From Ignavibacteria bacterium RIFOXYC2_FULL_35_21 (GTDB lineage Bacteria > Bacteroidota > Ignavibacteria > Kapaibacteriales > UBA2268): a stretch of DNA of 64,000 nt. The notes under the pieces are model-generated. The model did not search any database. It was not told where the DNA came from and worked only from the letters and a program-made list of their open reading frames with translations. Made by a program: the position numbers and the translations under genes. Location of the stretch: positions 1 to 64,000 of the forward strand of contig MHAY01000091.1 of NCBI GenBank assembly GCA_001804705.1. The letters are read 5' to 3'. Shown piece by piece: positions 52,416 through 62,387 of the stretch. How positions within the stretch are numbered: the first letter of the stretch is position 1; each line of letters begins with the position of its first letter.

Positions 52416-53615
52416 TTATCCGTAAACAAAGATTTTACCAAGAATCGGTTCGGCTTTTGAAATGGTCTTGATTTTTTCGATGGCATCAAAGTTGAGTTCG
52501 GTTCCCGGAGTTAATATTTTATGTCCTGACTCAGTAACAACTTTTCTCGAGAGTGTCATTCCTTCAAGCAAATCGGCTTTATCGACAGCCTTTTCATTAG
52601 TTTTCAACTTCCCTTCGCCTGTTTCAGCATAGAATTGTTCAAGAAGAACAACGACTTTCATATCATATAACCTTTTGATTTCACTTTCAAGAGTTTCATA
52701 AGCGTTTGAGAAAGTTCCTCCGGATTGGTTTAATAATTCCTGAAAATCGAGAATTACGCGTAAAATTCTTGAGCCAATTGGTATCTTCCATCCCTGCAAT
52801 TTATCAGGGATACCGCTTCCGTCATAATTTTCATAAATGTGTTCAAGAATTTCAGAAATTTTTTCAAATCCTTTAATATTAGATAAAAGACTATTTATAA
52901 AAAACGGATAGCTTTCCATAGCAGAATTGGAAACCATCCCTTTCCTCATAATAGGGTCTGATAACATTTTATCATTCAGGAAAAATTTTCCAATAAGACA
53001 TATCCCCGAAGCAAAATCAATATTGTTTAAAATCATCGGGTCGGTTTCTCCAATTTCTCTTGCAATCCACATTGAAGCCCTGTTGATTAACTTTACTGTC
53101 TTTTCCTGCTGTGGCATCCTTGAGGATTGAAATTTTTGTAAAAGACTTAGCGTTTCCTGGAAATGCTTATTTATTTCAAGATTTAATTCATTGATTTTAT
53201 TTTCATAAAGCTTTTTCGTGGCTTGTAATCTTAGGACATGAGTTGCAGTTTTTATCCTTCCGATTAGGTCTTCAATTGTAAAGGGCTTGAATAATAATTC
53301 GTCAGCACCCGATTGCAGAGCCTTAAAATTCAGTTCTTTATCGCCTGATGTACTGAGTAAAATGCAAAATGTCGGATGTTCACGTTTATCGGTTTTTATT
53401 TTCTTGAAGATTTGAGTCCCGCTGACACCCGCAAGATAGGCATCGGCTAAAACGACAGAAGGAGTTCTTATCTTATTAACGATAGACCAGCCTTCAATTC
53501 CTTCATTGGCAAAATGAATTGATGAGTTCGGGAAAAATTTAACAATAAAGTTTTTTAACTTTTCAACATCCGACTCTTCGCTGTCAAGTATTATAAATGA
53601 TATTTTATGTTCCAT
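52416..53615 (-). CDS. Response regulator with degenerate HD-GYP domain
   Basis: A 399-residue protein with an N-terminal receiver domain and a C-terminal HD-GYP-like domain, followed by an extra 50-residue tail. The receiver has its phospho-Asp in SVVLADAYLAGVSG and the conserved Lys in LLFKPF. In the HD-GYP part the metal-binding LHDIGK motif reads ICLIGK, the HHE motif reads HIYEN, and GYP reads GIP. It is therefore unlikely to hydrolyse cyclic di-GMP and may bind it or a partner instead. The gene stands alone upstream of the LRR cluster. Confidence 0.8.
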   Translation of the reverse strand: MEHKISFIILDSEESDVEKLKNFIVKFFPNSSIHFANEGIEGWSIVNKIRTPSVVLADAYLAGVSGTQIFKKIKTDKREHPTFCILLSTSGDKELNFKALQSGADELLFKPFTIEDLIGRIKTATHVLRLQATKKLYENKINELNLEINKHFQETLSLLQKFQSSRMPQQEKTVKLINRASMWIAREIGETDPMILNNIDFASGICLIGKFFLNDKMLSDPIMRKGMVSNSAMESYPFFINSLLSNIKGFEKISEILEHIYENYDGSGIPDKLQGWKIPIGSRILRVILDFQELLNQSGGTFSNAYETLESEIKRLYDMKVVVLLEQFYAETGEGKLKTNEKAVDKADLLEGMTLSRKVVTESGHKILTPGTELNFDAIEKIKTISKAEPILGKIFVYG

Positions 53616-53719
53616 TAAATTATTGAATATAGTTTATTGCAATTTTATAAAATATCAAACACTATATTAAATAGTCATAATGCAAATTATTAAAATAAAA
53701 ATATTATATCAACAATCTT

Positions 53720-54985
53720 TTATAATTTAATGATTTTAAAGTAAGAAGATGTTGAATTTAATATTAATTGGACATAATAAAAACCAGCATTAAGATGTTT
53801 AATGTCTAACCCAATTGAACCACCATATTGCAATGATTGATTAAAGTCTTTTTCTAAAATTTTGTTCCCCAATAAATCAAATAATAATACTTTTAATTTG
53901 GGATAATTTAAATCCTTATTTATTCTGATATTCAAAATATCTTTCACAGGGTTTGGGTATAAAAATATACTTTGATTGTTGTCGTTGTCATCTACTCCTG
54001 TATAGTCAGGAGGCGGTGTATCAGTTAATTTATCCAATTGCCTCAAAGAAACATATTCAATAAATTCAAGCCTTTTTGCCGCACGATAACAGCTATCAAC
54101 ATTAGCCGGAATTTGGGCATAGTCAACTGTGAAAATAGGTTTGCCTGCATTTTGGAAATAGCTTAGGTTAGTTATATATTCAAGTGTTAACCCTGCATCC
54201 TCAGGTATATCCCCCAATTGTCCCAGAGGGTCGGCATCACCATCGAACCAGATATTCTCCTGTGCTACGGCATCAATAATATTAAAGTATTTTTGAGATA
54301 AGCTGTCCGGTTCCCAATTCTCATTATATATAATTGCAGTAGCATTTTGAGGTATAACTAAAAAACCCGGCTTTTTTGTTCTGCAATATTGAGCGATTTC
54401 TTCAATAAACTTAATCATTTCATTTCTTGAGTTCAGCCCATCTGCTGATGCTACATTCATAACAGGTTCAAATTCGAAAGCTTCTACCCAATCAAGATAA
54501 ATACCATCATAACCGTCAGCCAGTATCATATCAATCATAGAAGTATCGGAACCGAACATTAAGTTTTTCCATTCCTGCCTCCAATACTTGACGGGAAAAT
54601 TGCCATCCCACCCATCCGGGTCATTAGCGACAATCCAATCAGGATTACCAACTCTCCAATCCTGCTTCCAGTAATAACGGTAATCTTCTACCTCTCCTAT
54701 GTCAATATAGCAGACAACGATTTTATTTTCACCATTCCAGCCTTTGCTGTTTTTAAGTTGGGTGATGTCCGCTGCATTGTCATAATTTTCCTTCCCGACA
54801 ACAGTTCTCGGATTATCAATTACAATAAGCTCGTATTTTGAATCTACAAGATTTTGTATGCTGTTGTTTTCATCCTGTGATTGAATCTGATATGCCCAAA
54901 ACTTTACTTTGTTTAGTGATTGACAAAAGATGTTTGAATTGAAAAGAAATATCATACCCAAAGCATAAAGTAGTAACTTTTTCAT
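53720..54985 (-). CDS. GH114-family glycosidase with T9SS sorting domain
   Basis: A 421-residue secreted enzyme. The signal peptide MKKLLLYALGMIFLFNSNIFC is supported by GGAG eight bases before ATG 54985. Residues about 25-320 match the endo-alpha-1,4-polygalactosaminidase/GH114 (TM1410-like) barrel: VVCYIDIGEVEDYRYYW, FPVKYWRQEWKNLMF, DGIYLDWVEAFE, and QNATAIIYN. The probable catalytic Asp residues are in the first and third. The C-terminus IFLYPNPVKDILNIRI through YFKIIKL is a type A sorting domain. A role in cutting galactosamine-containing exopolysaccharide is inferred. Confidence 0.83.
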   Translation of the reverse strand: MKKLLLYALGMIFLFNSNIFCQSLNKVKFWAYQIQSQDENNSIQNLVDSKYELIVIDNPRTVVGKENYDNAADITQLKNSKGWNGENKIVVCYIDIGEVEDYRYYWKQDWRVGNPDWIVANDPDGWDGNFPVKYWRQEWKNLMFGSDTSMIDMILADGYDGIYLDWVEAFEFEPVMNVASADGLNSRNEMIKFIEEIAQYCRTKKPGFLVIPQNATAIIYNENWEPDSLSQKYFNIIDAVAQENIWFDGDADPLGQLGDIPEDAGLTLEYITNLSYFQNAGKPIFTVDYAQIPANVDSCYRAAKRLEFIEYVSLRQLDKLTDTPPPDYTGVDDNDNNQSIFLYPNPVKDILNIRINKDLNYPKLKVLLFDLLGNKILEKDFNQSLQYGGSIGLDIKHLNAGFYYVQLILNSTSSYFKIIKL

Positions 54986-55132
54986 AAATTCTCCGTCAAT
55001 TATAATAATAAGATTTATTTTTAAAATACAATTTCTATTTAAAAGTTTTGAAATCAAAGAGAAAATTACAAAATTTCAAGTAATTGTAAAATATAATGAA
55101 ACTTCTGAAAAAATGAAATATTATGATAGATT

Positions 55133-55201
55133 GTCATTCCTGCGAAAGCAGGAATCCAGTTCTGGAGCAACATTATGGATACCCGCTTTCGCGGGTATGA
55201 C
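55133..55201. repeat. Palindromic GTCATTCC element
   Basis: GTCATTCCTGCGAAAGCAGG at the left is mirrored by ACCCGCTTTCGCGGGTATGAC at the right. Each arm holds its own small hairpin (55139-55152 and 55181-55196), and the two arms pair imperfectly across GGAATCCA/TGGATACC. The surrounding gene-free stretch 54986-55362 otherwise shows only AT-rich DNA. Confidence 0.7.
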
Positions 55202-55362
55202 ATATAGAGAATATTTTTCAGATGTTTCATAATGTTATTAAGTTATATTTGAAATTCATATTTTTAGTAAATCACAGTTTTAAGTAATAGGGGTGTATTA
55301 TATTCACATTTTCTGTAAATATAGTTCAAAAAGTAATTATAATATTATCAAATTTAACACTA

Positions 55363-56796
55363 GTGCTGATTTTAACTGCATGTCCGACTATTGTAGTCAA
55401 TCAGCTTGAAAAGATGATACCTCAGGATTCAATACTAAACAAAGGATACAAACCTCTTTACCTAAGGACAACAATACCTATCGGAAAATTGATGAATAAG
55501 AAAGATTCGGTTAATTTTCAGGATTCAATAAAGAAATTAACCCCTATCATCAAACTTGAATTGCAGGAAATTGATTCTAAAGAATATCCCGAAAAAATTG
55601 AATTAAGAGCATCCGTTTATGATACTACAGGTTTGTATATTACAGGACTTGCCCCACCCTACTTTTCATTAAGCGGGTATTATCGCGATTATTGGAACAA
55701 ATTGACAGACTCGTGCAAAGAAAATAAAAATGATATTAAGGAATTTGAAGTTACCGAAATAAGAGAAAGCACGAGCGAACCTTATGCAATATGCTTCGTA
55801 CTCGACCACTCACCCTCGATGGGTGGCCAAAGAGCCGAGAGACTGCAACAGGCAGTAAAACTGGTTTGCAGTGCAATTAAAAAAGGAGATTATGTTTCTG
55901 TCGTTAAATTTTCCTCAAAAATGACAATCGAAGTTCCACTTTCTAATAATAAGGAAGAATACCGAAGTAAAATTAAAACCGACGGATTAAAAGGTAATTA
56001 TGGTAATGGTACCGCAATGTACGAAGGTGTTATGACAGGAATAAAAGAAGTTCAAAAAGCAGAAAATAACTATAAGAAAATAATAATTTTATTCAGCGAT
56101 GGCGGGGATAACCGTTGGAAAGGCAAGACAGATCCTGTATTTAAATCGGCAAAGGATAACGGCGTTAAAATCTATACAATTGCATATGGCTTGACCGAAG
56201 AAGAACCTCTCAGAAAATTATCGGAATTTACAGGAGGCAGGTTTTTCAGGATTTATTCGAGCAAAGAATTTCCTTATGTTTTCAAGAGCATCTATTTCAC
56301 ACTTAATAATTATTATAAAATTACATATAAGCCCCCGGAATGTGCAGGCCTGCATAAAGTAAGGGTTCATCTTAACCTCAAAGAATTGACCGGGCAGGAA
56401 TTGTTTTCTGACGGAACTTATGATAAATCCATATTTACAAATCTTGACCCAATAGGAACAATAACTTTGGTCAACATAGAGTTCGATTTCGGAAAATCAA
56501 CAATTAAGCCTGAATCAATGACTTTGATTGAACAAATGGCAAGTGAATTGAAGGAACATGAAGCCATAAAAGTAAAAATTTCGGGCCACACAGATGATGT
56601 CGGTACCGATGAATTTAATATGAATTTGTCATTGGAGAGGGCAAAATCTGTTAAGGCTGAATTGGTCAAGTATGGTATATCTCCAAAGAGACTTACTATT
56701 GAAGGGCTGGGTGAATCGAGGCCTCTTGTTGCTAACGACAGCGAAGAAAACAGAAGAAAGAACCGCAGAACCGAATTAACAATTATTGAGAGATAA
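55363..56796 (+). CDS. VWA-OmpA lipoprotein
   Basis: A protein of at least 477 residues. Lipobox LTAC is at the extreme N-terminus, then a beta domain, a von Willebrand A domain with a complete MIDAS (DHSPSMGG, the Thr in GNGTAMYEG, FSDGGDN), and a C-terminal OmpA domain that binds peptidoglycan (ISGHTDDVGTDEFNMNLSLE, RRKNRRTELTI). The GTG at 55363 leaves only six residues before the lipobox Cys. In the same frame upstream sits VIIILSNLTLVL, a proper signal peptide, but no ATG/GTG/TTG precedes it, so the true start is uncertain. First gene of a three-gene operon. Confidence 0.82.
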   Translation: MLILTACPTIVVNQLEKMIPQDSILNKGYKPLYLRTTIPIGKLMNKKDSVNFQDSIKKLTPIIKLELQEIDSKEYPEKIELRASVYDTTGLYITGLAPPYFSLSGYYRDYWNKLTDSCKENKNDIKEFEVTEIRESTSEPYAICFVLDHSPSMGGQRAERLQQAVKLVCSAIKKGDYVSVVKFSSKMTIEVPLSNNKEEYRSKIKTDGLKGNYGNGTAMYEGVMTGIKEVQKAENNYKKIIILFSDGGDNRWKGKTDPVFKSAKDNGVKIYTIAYGLTEEEPLRKLSEFTGGRFFRIYSSKEFPYVFKSIYFTLNNYYKITYKPPECAGLHKVRVHLNLKELTGQELFSDGTYDKSIFTNLDPIGTITLVNIEFDFGKSTIKPESMTLIEQMASELKEHEAIKVKISGHTDDVGTDEFNMNLSLERAKSVKAELVKYGISPKRLTIEGLGESRPLVANDSEENRRKNRRTELTIIER

Positions 56797-57539
56797 TGAT
56801 GTTAAAATCTATTACTTTAATATTTTTCTTCGTATTGGCAATAACACATTATTCGCAGTCTCAAATTAAAGCAGATACCTCAAGAGGAGAAGTCGGGGAT
56901 GAGATTTTAATTAATATAATCATTCCTGATTCAATCACTGCAACTGGAATAAATAGTTTAAATGGAAAAATTTTAATAACTAATCCGACTGTATTTTACC
57001 CTGATTCAATCAGCAATGCAAGTGATTATTTTTTAATAAAGGATGATGTATTTAATAACAATGATAATGTATGGAATTTTGAAATTGAATTTGAAAAAGG
57101 CTTGGATTCTAGCGGGGAAATTAATATCCATTTATATGGTGAAGCTCTTGCAGGTACGGATTCCATTTGTATATTAAAATTCAGAAATGTAAAATTAAAT
57201 GACATTGATATAAATGATTTTGATGCGGTTGTTATTACGCATACAAGCGGGACACCACTACCTTATATTAGATTTGCCAAGTTGGTAAATTACTACTCAA
57301 ATAATGAAGAAAGCTTTCCTTCGATATGGCATTACTTGATTGACAAACCTTCGATTGTTGAATTTTATTTAATTGATGTAAGAGGAAAAGAGACTTTCCT
57401 TGTCAATCTCGGAGAACAATCAGAAGGGATTCATGAATATATTTTTACACTTGAAATGGGATTTTCATCAGGATTATACTTGATGAAATTAAAAACTAAT
57501 ACAGGTGAATCGGTAGTTCCATTTATTATATCTAAATGA
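56796..57539 (+). CDS. Secreted protein with cohesin-like and T9SS-like domains
   Basis: A 247-residue protein. The signal peptide MMLKSITLIFFFVLAITHYS is followed by a cohesin-like beta sandwich (ADTSRGEVGDEILINIIIPD through ICILKFRNVKLND). The C-terminal region VEFYLIDVRGKETFLVNLGE through SGLYLMKLKTNTGES, ending PFIISK, resembles a type A sorting domain. Its start overlaps the stop of the VWA-OmpA gene and its end overlaps the next gene by 4 bases, so the three are translationally coupled. Function unknown, probably a surface scaffold. Confidence 0.68.
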   Translation: MMLKSITLIFFFVLAITHYSQSQIKADTSRGEVGDEILINIIIPDSITATGINSLNGKILITNPTVFYPDSISNASDYFLIKDDVFNNNDNVWNFEIEFEKGLDSSGEINIHLYGEALAGTDSICILKFRNVKLNDIDINDFDAVVITHTSGTPLPYIRFAKLVNYYSNNEESFPSIWHYLIDKPSIVEFYLIDVRGKETFLVNLGEQSEGIHEYIFTLEMGFSSGLYLMKLKTNTGESVVPFIISK

Positions 57540-58519
57540 AATGTATGAATCAAAAACTGATTTTCATATTATTAATCATTTTCTTATTTACTAATTCTTG
57601 TTTAGTATATGCTCAGGAAGATTTACCACCTGATTCTACAATAAACCTGGAAGAATTAAATCCCGACGAATTTGTTTATACTCCTGATTATGAAATCAAA
57701 GCTTCTTATGGTTGGTTCCCTGTCCCCGTTGATAATTATTTTAATTTATCATTAGAATGGATGGGGGGAGATATTTCTGACCTTGCCTCGTGGATAAGTC
57801 CGTCAGGATTTGTTAAAACAAAATTTCCTTACACGGGGAACAATCCTCTTTCAGGCGATGAAAGAGAAATCATGCGCGCAAATGAAAATTTAGAGGTAGA
57901 GGATGAAGAATATCCTGAAACCGATAATTTGGGCATTGGATTTCATGCTATATTCAATATTAAATTACCATTAATATTTCGGATTCATACAACACTATCA
58001 TTCAACGAAGGAATGCTCTTTTCACTTGATGAAACAAAGAGCTATCTGAATTATAATGGCAATAAAAATCCTTTCAAAGAAGCAAGCATTGTCTATCAGG
58101 ATGAAATCATGTTGAACGCAGGGATTGATTGCCTCATACCTTTTTATGGGGCATTTGCAAAGCTTGAAGTTCCGATACAAACTTATTATTACCTGTCATT
58201 CGGTATAAATTTCGGATATACAATTTCAAGTCTTACGACACAATACTCACAAATCGTGGATGCAAAAGATTTTCTCAGGTATAATAACGGGCAGGACACA
58301 GTTCATTTAATAACAGAAAGAACACTTAGCGATTTGAATTATTCCCGCTATCATGCGAACATTGGATTAGGATTTGAATTTGATATTGCAAGGATTGGTT
58401 TTGGTATGGAATTTTATGTTTCAGTGCCACTCAATTCGGTTGTTAAGGATGCACTTTGGAAACAGTACGTCTATGGATTGAAAACGAATATCAATTTCAT
58501 GGGATTATTTGATTTGTAA
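57536..58519 (+). CDS. Secreted beta-rich protein, probable outer-membrane barrel
   Basis: A 327-residue protein with a signal peptide (residues about 5-27, LIFILLIIFLFTNSCLVYAQ). An acidic linker follows, then alternating strands ending FEFDIARIGFGMEFYVSVPL and GLKTNINFMGLFDL. The terminal Leu after a hydrophobic strand fits an outer-membrane barrel. The family is not recognised. It starts inside the last four bases of the cohesin-like gene (ATGA overlap) and closes the operon with the VWA-OmpA lipoprotein. Confidence 0.62.
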   Translation: MKCMNQKLIFILLIIFLFTNSCLVYAQEDLPPDSTINLEELNPDEFVYTPDYEIKASYGWFPVPVDNYFNLSLEWMGGDISDLASWISPSGFVKTKFPYTGNNPLSGDEREIMRANENLEVEDEEYPETDNLGIGFHAIFNIKLPLIFRIHTTLSFNEGMLFSLDETKSYLNYNGNKNPFKEASIVYQDEIMLNAGIDCLIPFYGAFAKLEVPIQTYYYLSFGINFGYTISSLTTQYSQIVDAKDFLRYNNGQDTVHLITERTLSDLNYSRYHANIGLGFEFDIARIGFGMEFYVSVPLNSVVKDALWKQYVYGLKTNINFMGLFDL

Positions 58520-58524
58520 AAAAA

Positions 58525-58564
58525 ATCCCCCTGAATCCCCCTGAATCCCCCTTTTGCAAAGGGG
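58525..58564. repeat. GC-hairpin dispersed repeat, copy C (with extra unit)
   Basis: This copy has three CCCCC blocks instead of two (ATCCCCCTGA repeated) before TTTTGCAAAGGGG. It lies seven bases after the stop of the barrel-protein gene and may act as its terminator. Confidence 0.75.
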
Positions 58565-58731
58565 AAAATTGGTTATATGAAGCCAAAAAGATGCAGATTT
58601 GTGCATCCGGAGCAGATTTGACACTGTTTTTATTTTTTCAATTTTGCATAAGGAAGAAAAGAAACATCAAGGGAACCATTTATGCCAAAGAACAATGGAC
58701 AAAAATAAGGTTAATAGGATGGTAGAACAAG

Positions 58732-58763
58732 AAAACCATTTTAAAAAATTTTAAAATGGTTTT
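58732..58763. terminator. Bidirectional AT-rich terminator of caspase operon
   Basis: AAAACCATTTTAA (58732-58744) and TTAAAATGGTTTT (58751-58763) are perfectly complementary, with A-tracts and T-tracts at both ends. It lies 39 bases past the stop of the caspase-like gene. Confidence 0.7.
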
Positions 58764-58801
58764 AAAAATAAAATAATTTCCTTATCAACTATGATATTTT
58801 T

Positions 58802-61528
58802 TTATTTTAATTTAAATGACCTCCAAAAAAATGGTTTCAATGGGATACTGGCATCTGTAGAGGGATTCTGTTCCATATAATGCAATTTATTCGCTTGTAG
58901 AGATACATTTTCTTTTATATAATCCGAAAGTTCACCATAATTAATATCACCTTTTGAATCCTTAATCTTTTTAAGCAAGTAATAAGTAAATAAACCGTGT
59001 TGTTTATCATCATAAGGTAATGCTTTTTGAGAACCACTTACTGCATTAAATACTATTATATTACCAAATAATGTATTTGGCTTGGGTTGTACTCTCACAC
59101 CTCTTGAAGCAATTAAACCTTTACTAAAACAAGCGTCAATAAATGCAGTAACTCTTATTGGCGAGTTCTCTGTTAGATCCTTATATAATTGAGATAATTG
59201 AATGCCATCATAAATATTAGCTTCACTTACATCAATTGGCAAAATGTAACTCTCATTATTATTTGTAAAATCAGGTGCACCATGACCTACATAATAAAAT
59301 AATAATTTTACTTCTTCATCTTGTTTATACAATGGAATATTTGAAAAATTTCTAATTTCTTGCTTCATCTTAGTACTAATTTCATTTCTTAATAAACTTA
59401 TATTTTCTACCGGAATACCTAATGTATTAATACAATATTTTCGAAATAGTTCAGCATCTTTAATAGCATATGTTACGTTATCTTCGGTGCTTAAATTTTT
59501 TTGATGGATGGTATAATCTTCATTACCTATTATGAGTGCATAAGTATTCGTTTGCTTAATGTTTGTTAAAGGAATCTCAGTATCAATATCTGATTCTTTT
59601 GGTGTTTCTGGGTAAGGTATAAGAGTAGGACCTACTGTAACAGATTCACTAGGTTTTATATTTAATGAGCTAACATCCCAAATATTCAAAAAGTCATCAA
59701 ACTCAGCTGCTAAATATTTACCATTAGGGCTGAACCTAATTTTTTTAATATTTCCATCCCCTTTAAAAGAAATAATTTTTTTATTATTTGTCAAGTTAAA
59801 AATGATAATTTCATTACCGCGTACCTTAACACGTCCGTCTAAAGAAGAGATAACAAGATATTTACCATCAGGGCTTATATCAATTGAAGTATTATTTTCA
59901 TATTCAGTTTTAATAACATTAACTATTTGTTGATTTGATATTCTCCATAAATTAATCTCATTTGAATAATTTGAACTGTTTATAATGAAATTACCATCTG
60001 GAGTAAACTTTACATCGCTCGGATAATTAGATGATTTAAATGTTCTATAAACGTTTAAATTAGGTAAATCAAGTAATTTTATATCTTTATCACAAGCCAA
60101 TACGATATGATTTGTTACTGAATTTATATCAATATTATAAACACTACTTTTAATATTACTATTAATTAATTGTCCATTTTCAATATCCTTAATGTAAAAT
60201 CCATTCTTAAAACCAACATTTATATATTTCCCATTATTTGAACATGAAATGACATTTATTTTATCCCACCATGATTCAAAACTAATAATTTGGTTTATGA
60301 AAGAAGCTTTATTAGCATCCCATCTATTTAAAATATGTCGTTTGGTTGCACTATAAATAGATTTACCATCAGAACTAAAACATACAGCTATTGGACTATA
60401 AGTAGTTTCAAAAAGTGTATATAATATTTCACCATTTGTTATATTCCACAACTTAATAGTTTTATCTTCTGAACTAGTAACAATATATTTACTATCTGGG
60501 CTAATATCAAAAGAGGTCAATTCGGGTTGATTTAATATTCTTGGATTTTGAAATATATTCACATTTATATTATTATCATCATCAGTTTTGTTTTTATTTT
60601 TTTCAGATATTTGCTCATCTTTTTCTTTAAAAAGTTGCCCATAAGCCCCATATTTACCATCTTTATAGTAATATTTAAATTGGATTGCAGACCATCTTTC
60701 ATTTGTTAAAATAATTTTTCCGTTATTCAAACATTTATCTTTACCATATTCAATTAATTCTTCTAATTCTGCTGACACATCAGATTGTTTAATTAATTTT
60801 AAATTACCACCACAGCGCAAGGTGGGATATGATATTGTTATTTGTTTTTCATTTATAATTTTTATTTCAATATCCCATTTACTATTATTATTGATTTGGG
60901 TTCCTGTACCTTTCCAAGTTCCACTATTATTTTCAATGAAATTAGCAGATGAAGATTTCCCAACTTTTGTAGGAGTGTTTTGATTTGTTGTGTTAACCAT
61001 AGTATTATTTAATTTTTGAGCATATATACTATTAACTTCGCAAATAGTTCTTTTATTTCCCATACTTTCCGAAATGTATCTTGGTTTACCATAATCAGAA
61101 CGTATATATTTCAAATTATTATCAACTACATTGAGCCAATCTATTTCATCGCCAGTTTTTACAATACCATCCCCATAAAAAATTAATTTAAATAAAATGG
61201 AAAATATTATTGATCCAGACATTCCAACTATCGAAGAAACTATAGGGGAGTTTTCCATCTGACCCTGGTCATTTTGCATTTTATACCACGGATTAAAATA
61301 ACTATAAGTTCCAATAGCTACTGTCATTCCTCCAAACAGTAGCCAACCAGTACCATTTAAATTATTTTCATATTTTGGATTTTTAAATTCTATACTATCA
61401 TTTTTTTCATATTTAGTATCATATAAAGGTTTATAAGTATAACAAGATAAAAAATTAAATAATAAGAAAATCAATATAAAATATGAAATATTTTTTATGA
61501 TTATATTGTTTGTAATAATCTTAAACAT
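58802..61528 (-). CDS. Lipoprotein with beta-propeller and caspase-like (C14) protease domains
   Basis: A 908-residue lipoprotein with lipobox LSC at Cys29. Two hydrophobic stretches follow (LLFGGMTVAIGTYSYF, IVSSIVGMSGSIIFSILFKL). A domain at about 205-305 has W-x-G...YPTLRCGGNLKL, a pattern known from several bacterial multidomain sensors. WD40-like blades occupy about 335-625 (FDISPDSKYIVTSSEDKTIK). The C-terminal caspase domain (about 650-900) has His749 in YYVGHGA and Cys800 in FIDACFSKG, so the catalytic dyad is intact. It is the last gene after LPP20 and DUF4384 proteins. Probably a surface or periplasmic protease switched by the propeller. Confidence 0.85.
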   Translation of the reverse strand: MFKIITNNIIIKNISYFILIFLLFNFLSCYTYKPLYDTKYEKNDSIEFKNPKYENNLNGTGWLLFGGMTVAIGTYSYFNPWYKMQNDQGQMENSPIVSSIVGMSGSIIFSILFKLIFYGDGIVKTGDEIDWLNVVDNNLKYIRSDYGKPRYISESMGNKRTICEVNSIYAQKLNNTMVNTTNQNTPTKVGKSSSANFIENNSGTWKGTGTQINNNSKWDIEIKIINEKQITISYPTLRCGGNLKLIKQSDVSAELEELIEYGKDKCLNNGKIILTNERWSAIQFKYYYKDGKYGAYGQLFKEKDEQISEKNKNKTDDDNNINVNIFQNPRILNQPELTSFDISPDSKYIVTSSEDKTIKLWNITNGEILYTLFETTYSPIAVCFSSDGKSIYSATKRHILNRWDANKASFINQIISFESWWDKINVISCSNNGKYINVGFKNGFYIKDIENGQLINSNIKSSVYNIDINSVTNHIVLACDKDIKLLDLPNLNVYRTFKSSNYPSDVKFTPDGNFIINSSNYSNEINLWRISNQQIVNVIKTEYENNTSIDISPDGKYLVISSLDGRVKVRGNEIIIFNLTNNKKIISFKGDGNIKKIRFSPNGKYLAAEFDDFLNIWDVSSLNIKPSESVTVGPTLIPYPETPKESDIDTEIPLTNIKQTNTYALIIGNEDYTIHQKNLSTEDNVTYAIKDAELFRKYCINTLGIPVENISLLRNEISTKMKQEIRNFSNIPLYKQDEEVKLLFYYVGHGAPDFTNNNESYILPIDVSEANIYDGIQLSQLYKDLTENSPIRVTAFIDACFSKGLIASRGVRVQPKPNTLFGNIIVFNAVSGSQKALPYDDKQHGLFTYYLLKKIKDSKGDINYGELSDYIKENVSLQANKLHYMEQNPSTDASIPLKPFFWRSFKLK

Positions 61529-61535
61529 AATGATT

Positions 61536-62369
61536 CTATTTCTTTATTATAAATTGAAAATATTTTACTTCTCTTTGATCTGGTGGAATTGAATAGATCC
61601 ATTTTAATATATTTTTTATATTAACATTTTCAATAAATGGTAAATATTGTTTAGTAAACACAATCACAATATAATTATTTTCATCTTCAGAAAGTACTTC
61701 TAAAGTATATCCTGTTTCATTTCTATTATTACCAATAAATTCCTTAACTGGGAAATTACATAATTGATTTTTTTTGAATAAATGTTCTTCTTCATCATTT
61801 AAAAATGTATCAATTTTATTTTGGAATGGATAAAGTAATATGCAATTTGAATCATTAAAATTAAAAATTTTTAGATAGCCATTTTGGGATGGTTCAATTG
61901 AAAAATTCAGAACGTCTCCATCTTGATATATCTTTTTAATTCCATCTACCTTAAAATTAAAAGAAGGGTCTTTTTTTGTATTATATTTGATAACTTTTGC
62001 ATCTATTTCAACTTCACAAATCCAATTATCATTTTTGTCAATATATTTAACTTCATTTACTACATCATAATCGAATATCGCTCCATTTATTTCAACAGTT
62101 GATATTTCATTAAAAATTTGATAAAAATTTTGGTCATCTTGATTGGTAATTAAAATACCTGATACCGAAATTTGCTCGGTTATTTTGGCTTTTCTTAGAG
62201 CTTCTTTTTCTGCTTCAATTATAGCTCTAGACTTAGCTTCTTCAGGTGATATGTTCTTTATCTCACAGAAACCTTTAACATTTTTTACTTCAATTATTTC
62301 TTTACATGGAATTTTAATAGAAGTAATCATAAAGAATAATAAAGAAATGATTATTCTTAATCTTACCAT
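61536..62369 (-). CDS. DUF4384 secreted protein
   Basis: A 277-residue protein with a signal peptide (about residues 1-22). Residues about 35-130 resemble LPP20-like beta-alpha domains (EEAKSRAIIEAEKEALRKAK). Residues about 140-260 fit DUF4384: FKVDGIKKIYQDGDVLNFSI followed by GYLKIFNFNDSNCILLYPF and QREVKYFQFII. DUF4384 domains are commonly fused or adjacent to caspase-like proteases in bacteria. Here it sits seven bases before the caspase gene, which supports a shared function, perhaps as substrate or regulator. Confidence 0.72.
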   Translation of the reverse strand: MVRLRIIISLLFFMITSIKIPCKEIIEVKNVKGFCEIKNISPEEAKSRAIIEAEKEALRKAKITEQISVSGILITNQDDQNFYQIFNEISTVEINGAIFDYDVVNEVKYIDKNDNWICEVEIDAKVIKYNTKKDPSFNFKVDGIKKIYQDGDVLNFSIEPSQNGYLKIFNFNDSNCILLYPFQNKIDTFLNDEEEHLFKKNQLCNFPVKEFIGNNRNETGYTLEVLSEDENNYIVIVFTKQYLPFIENVNIKNILKWIYSIPPDQREVKYFQFIIKK

Positions 62370-62387
62370 AAGAATACCTTTGAAAAT

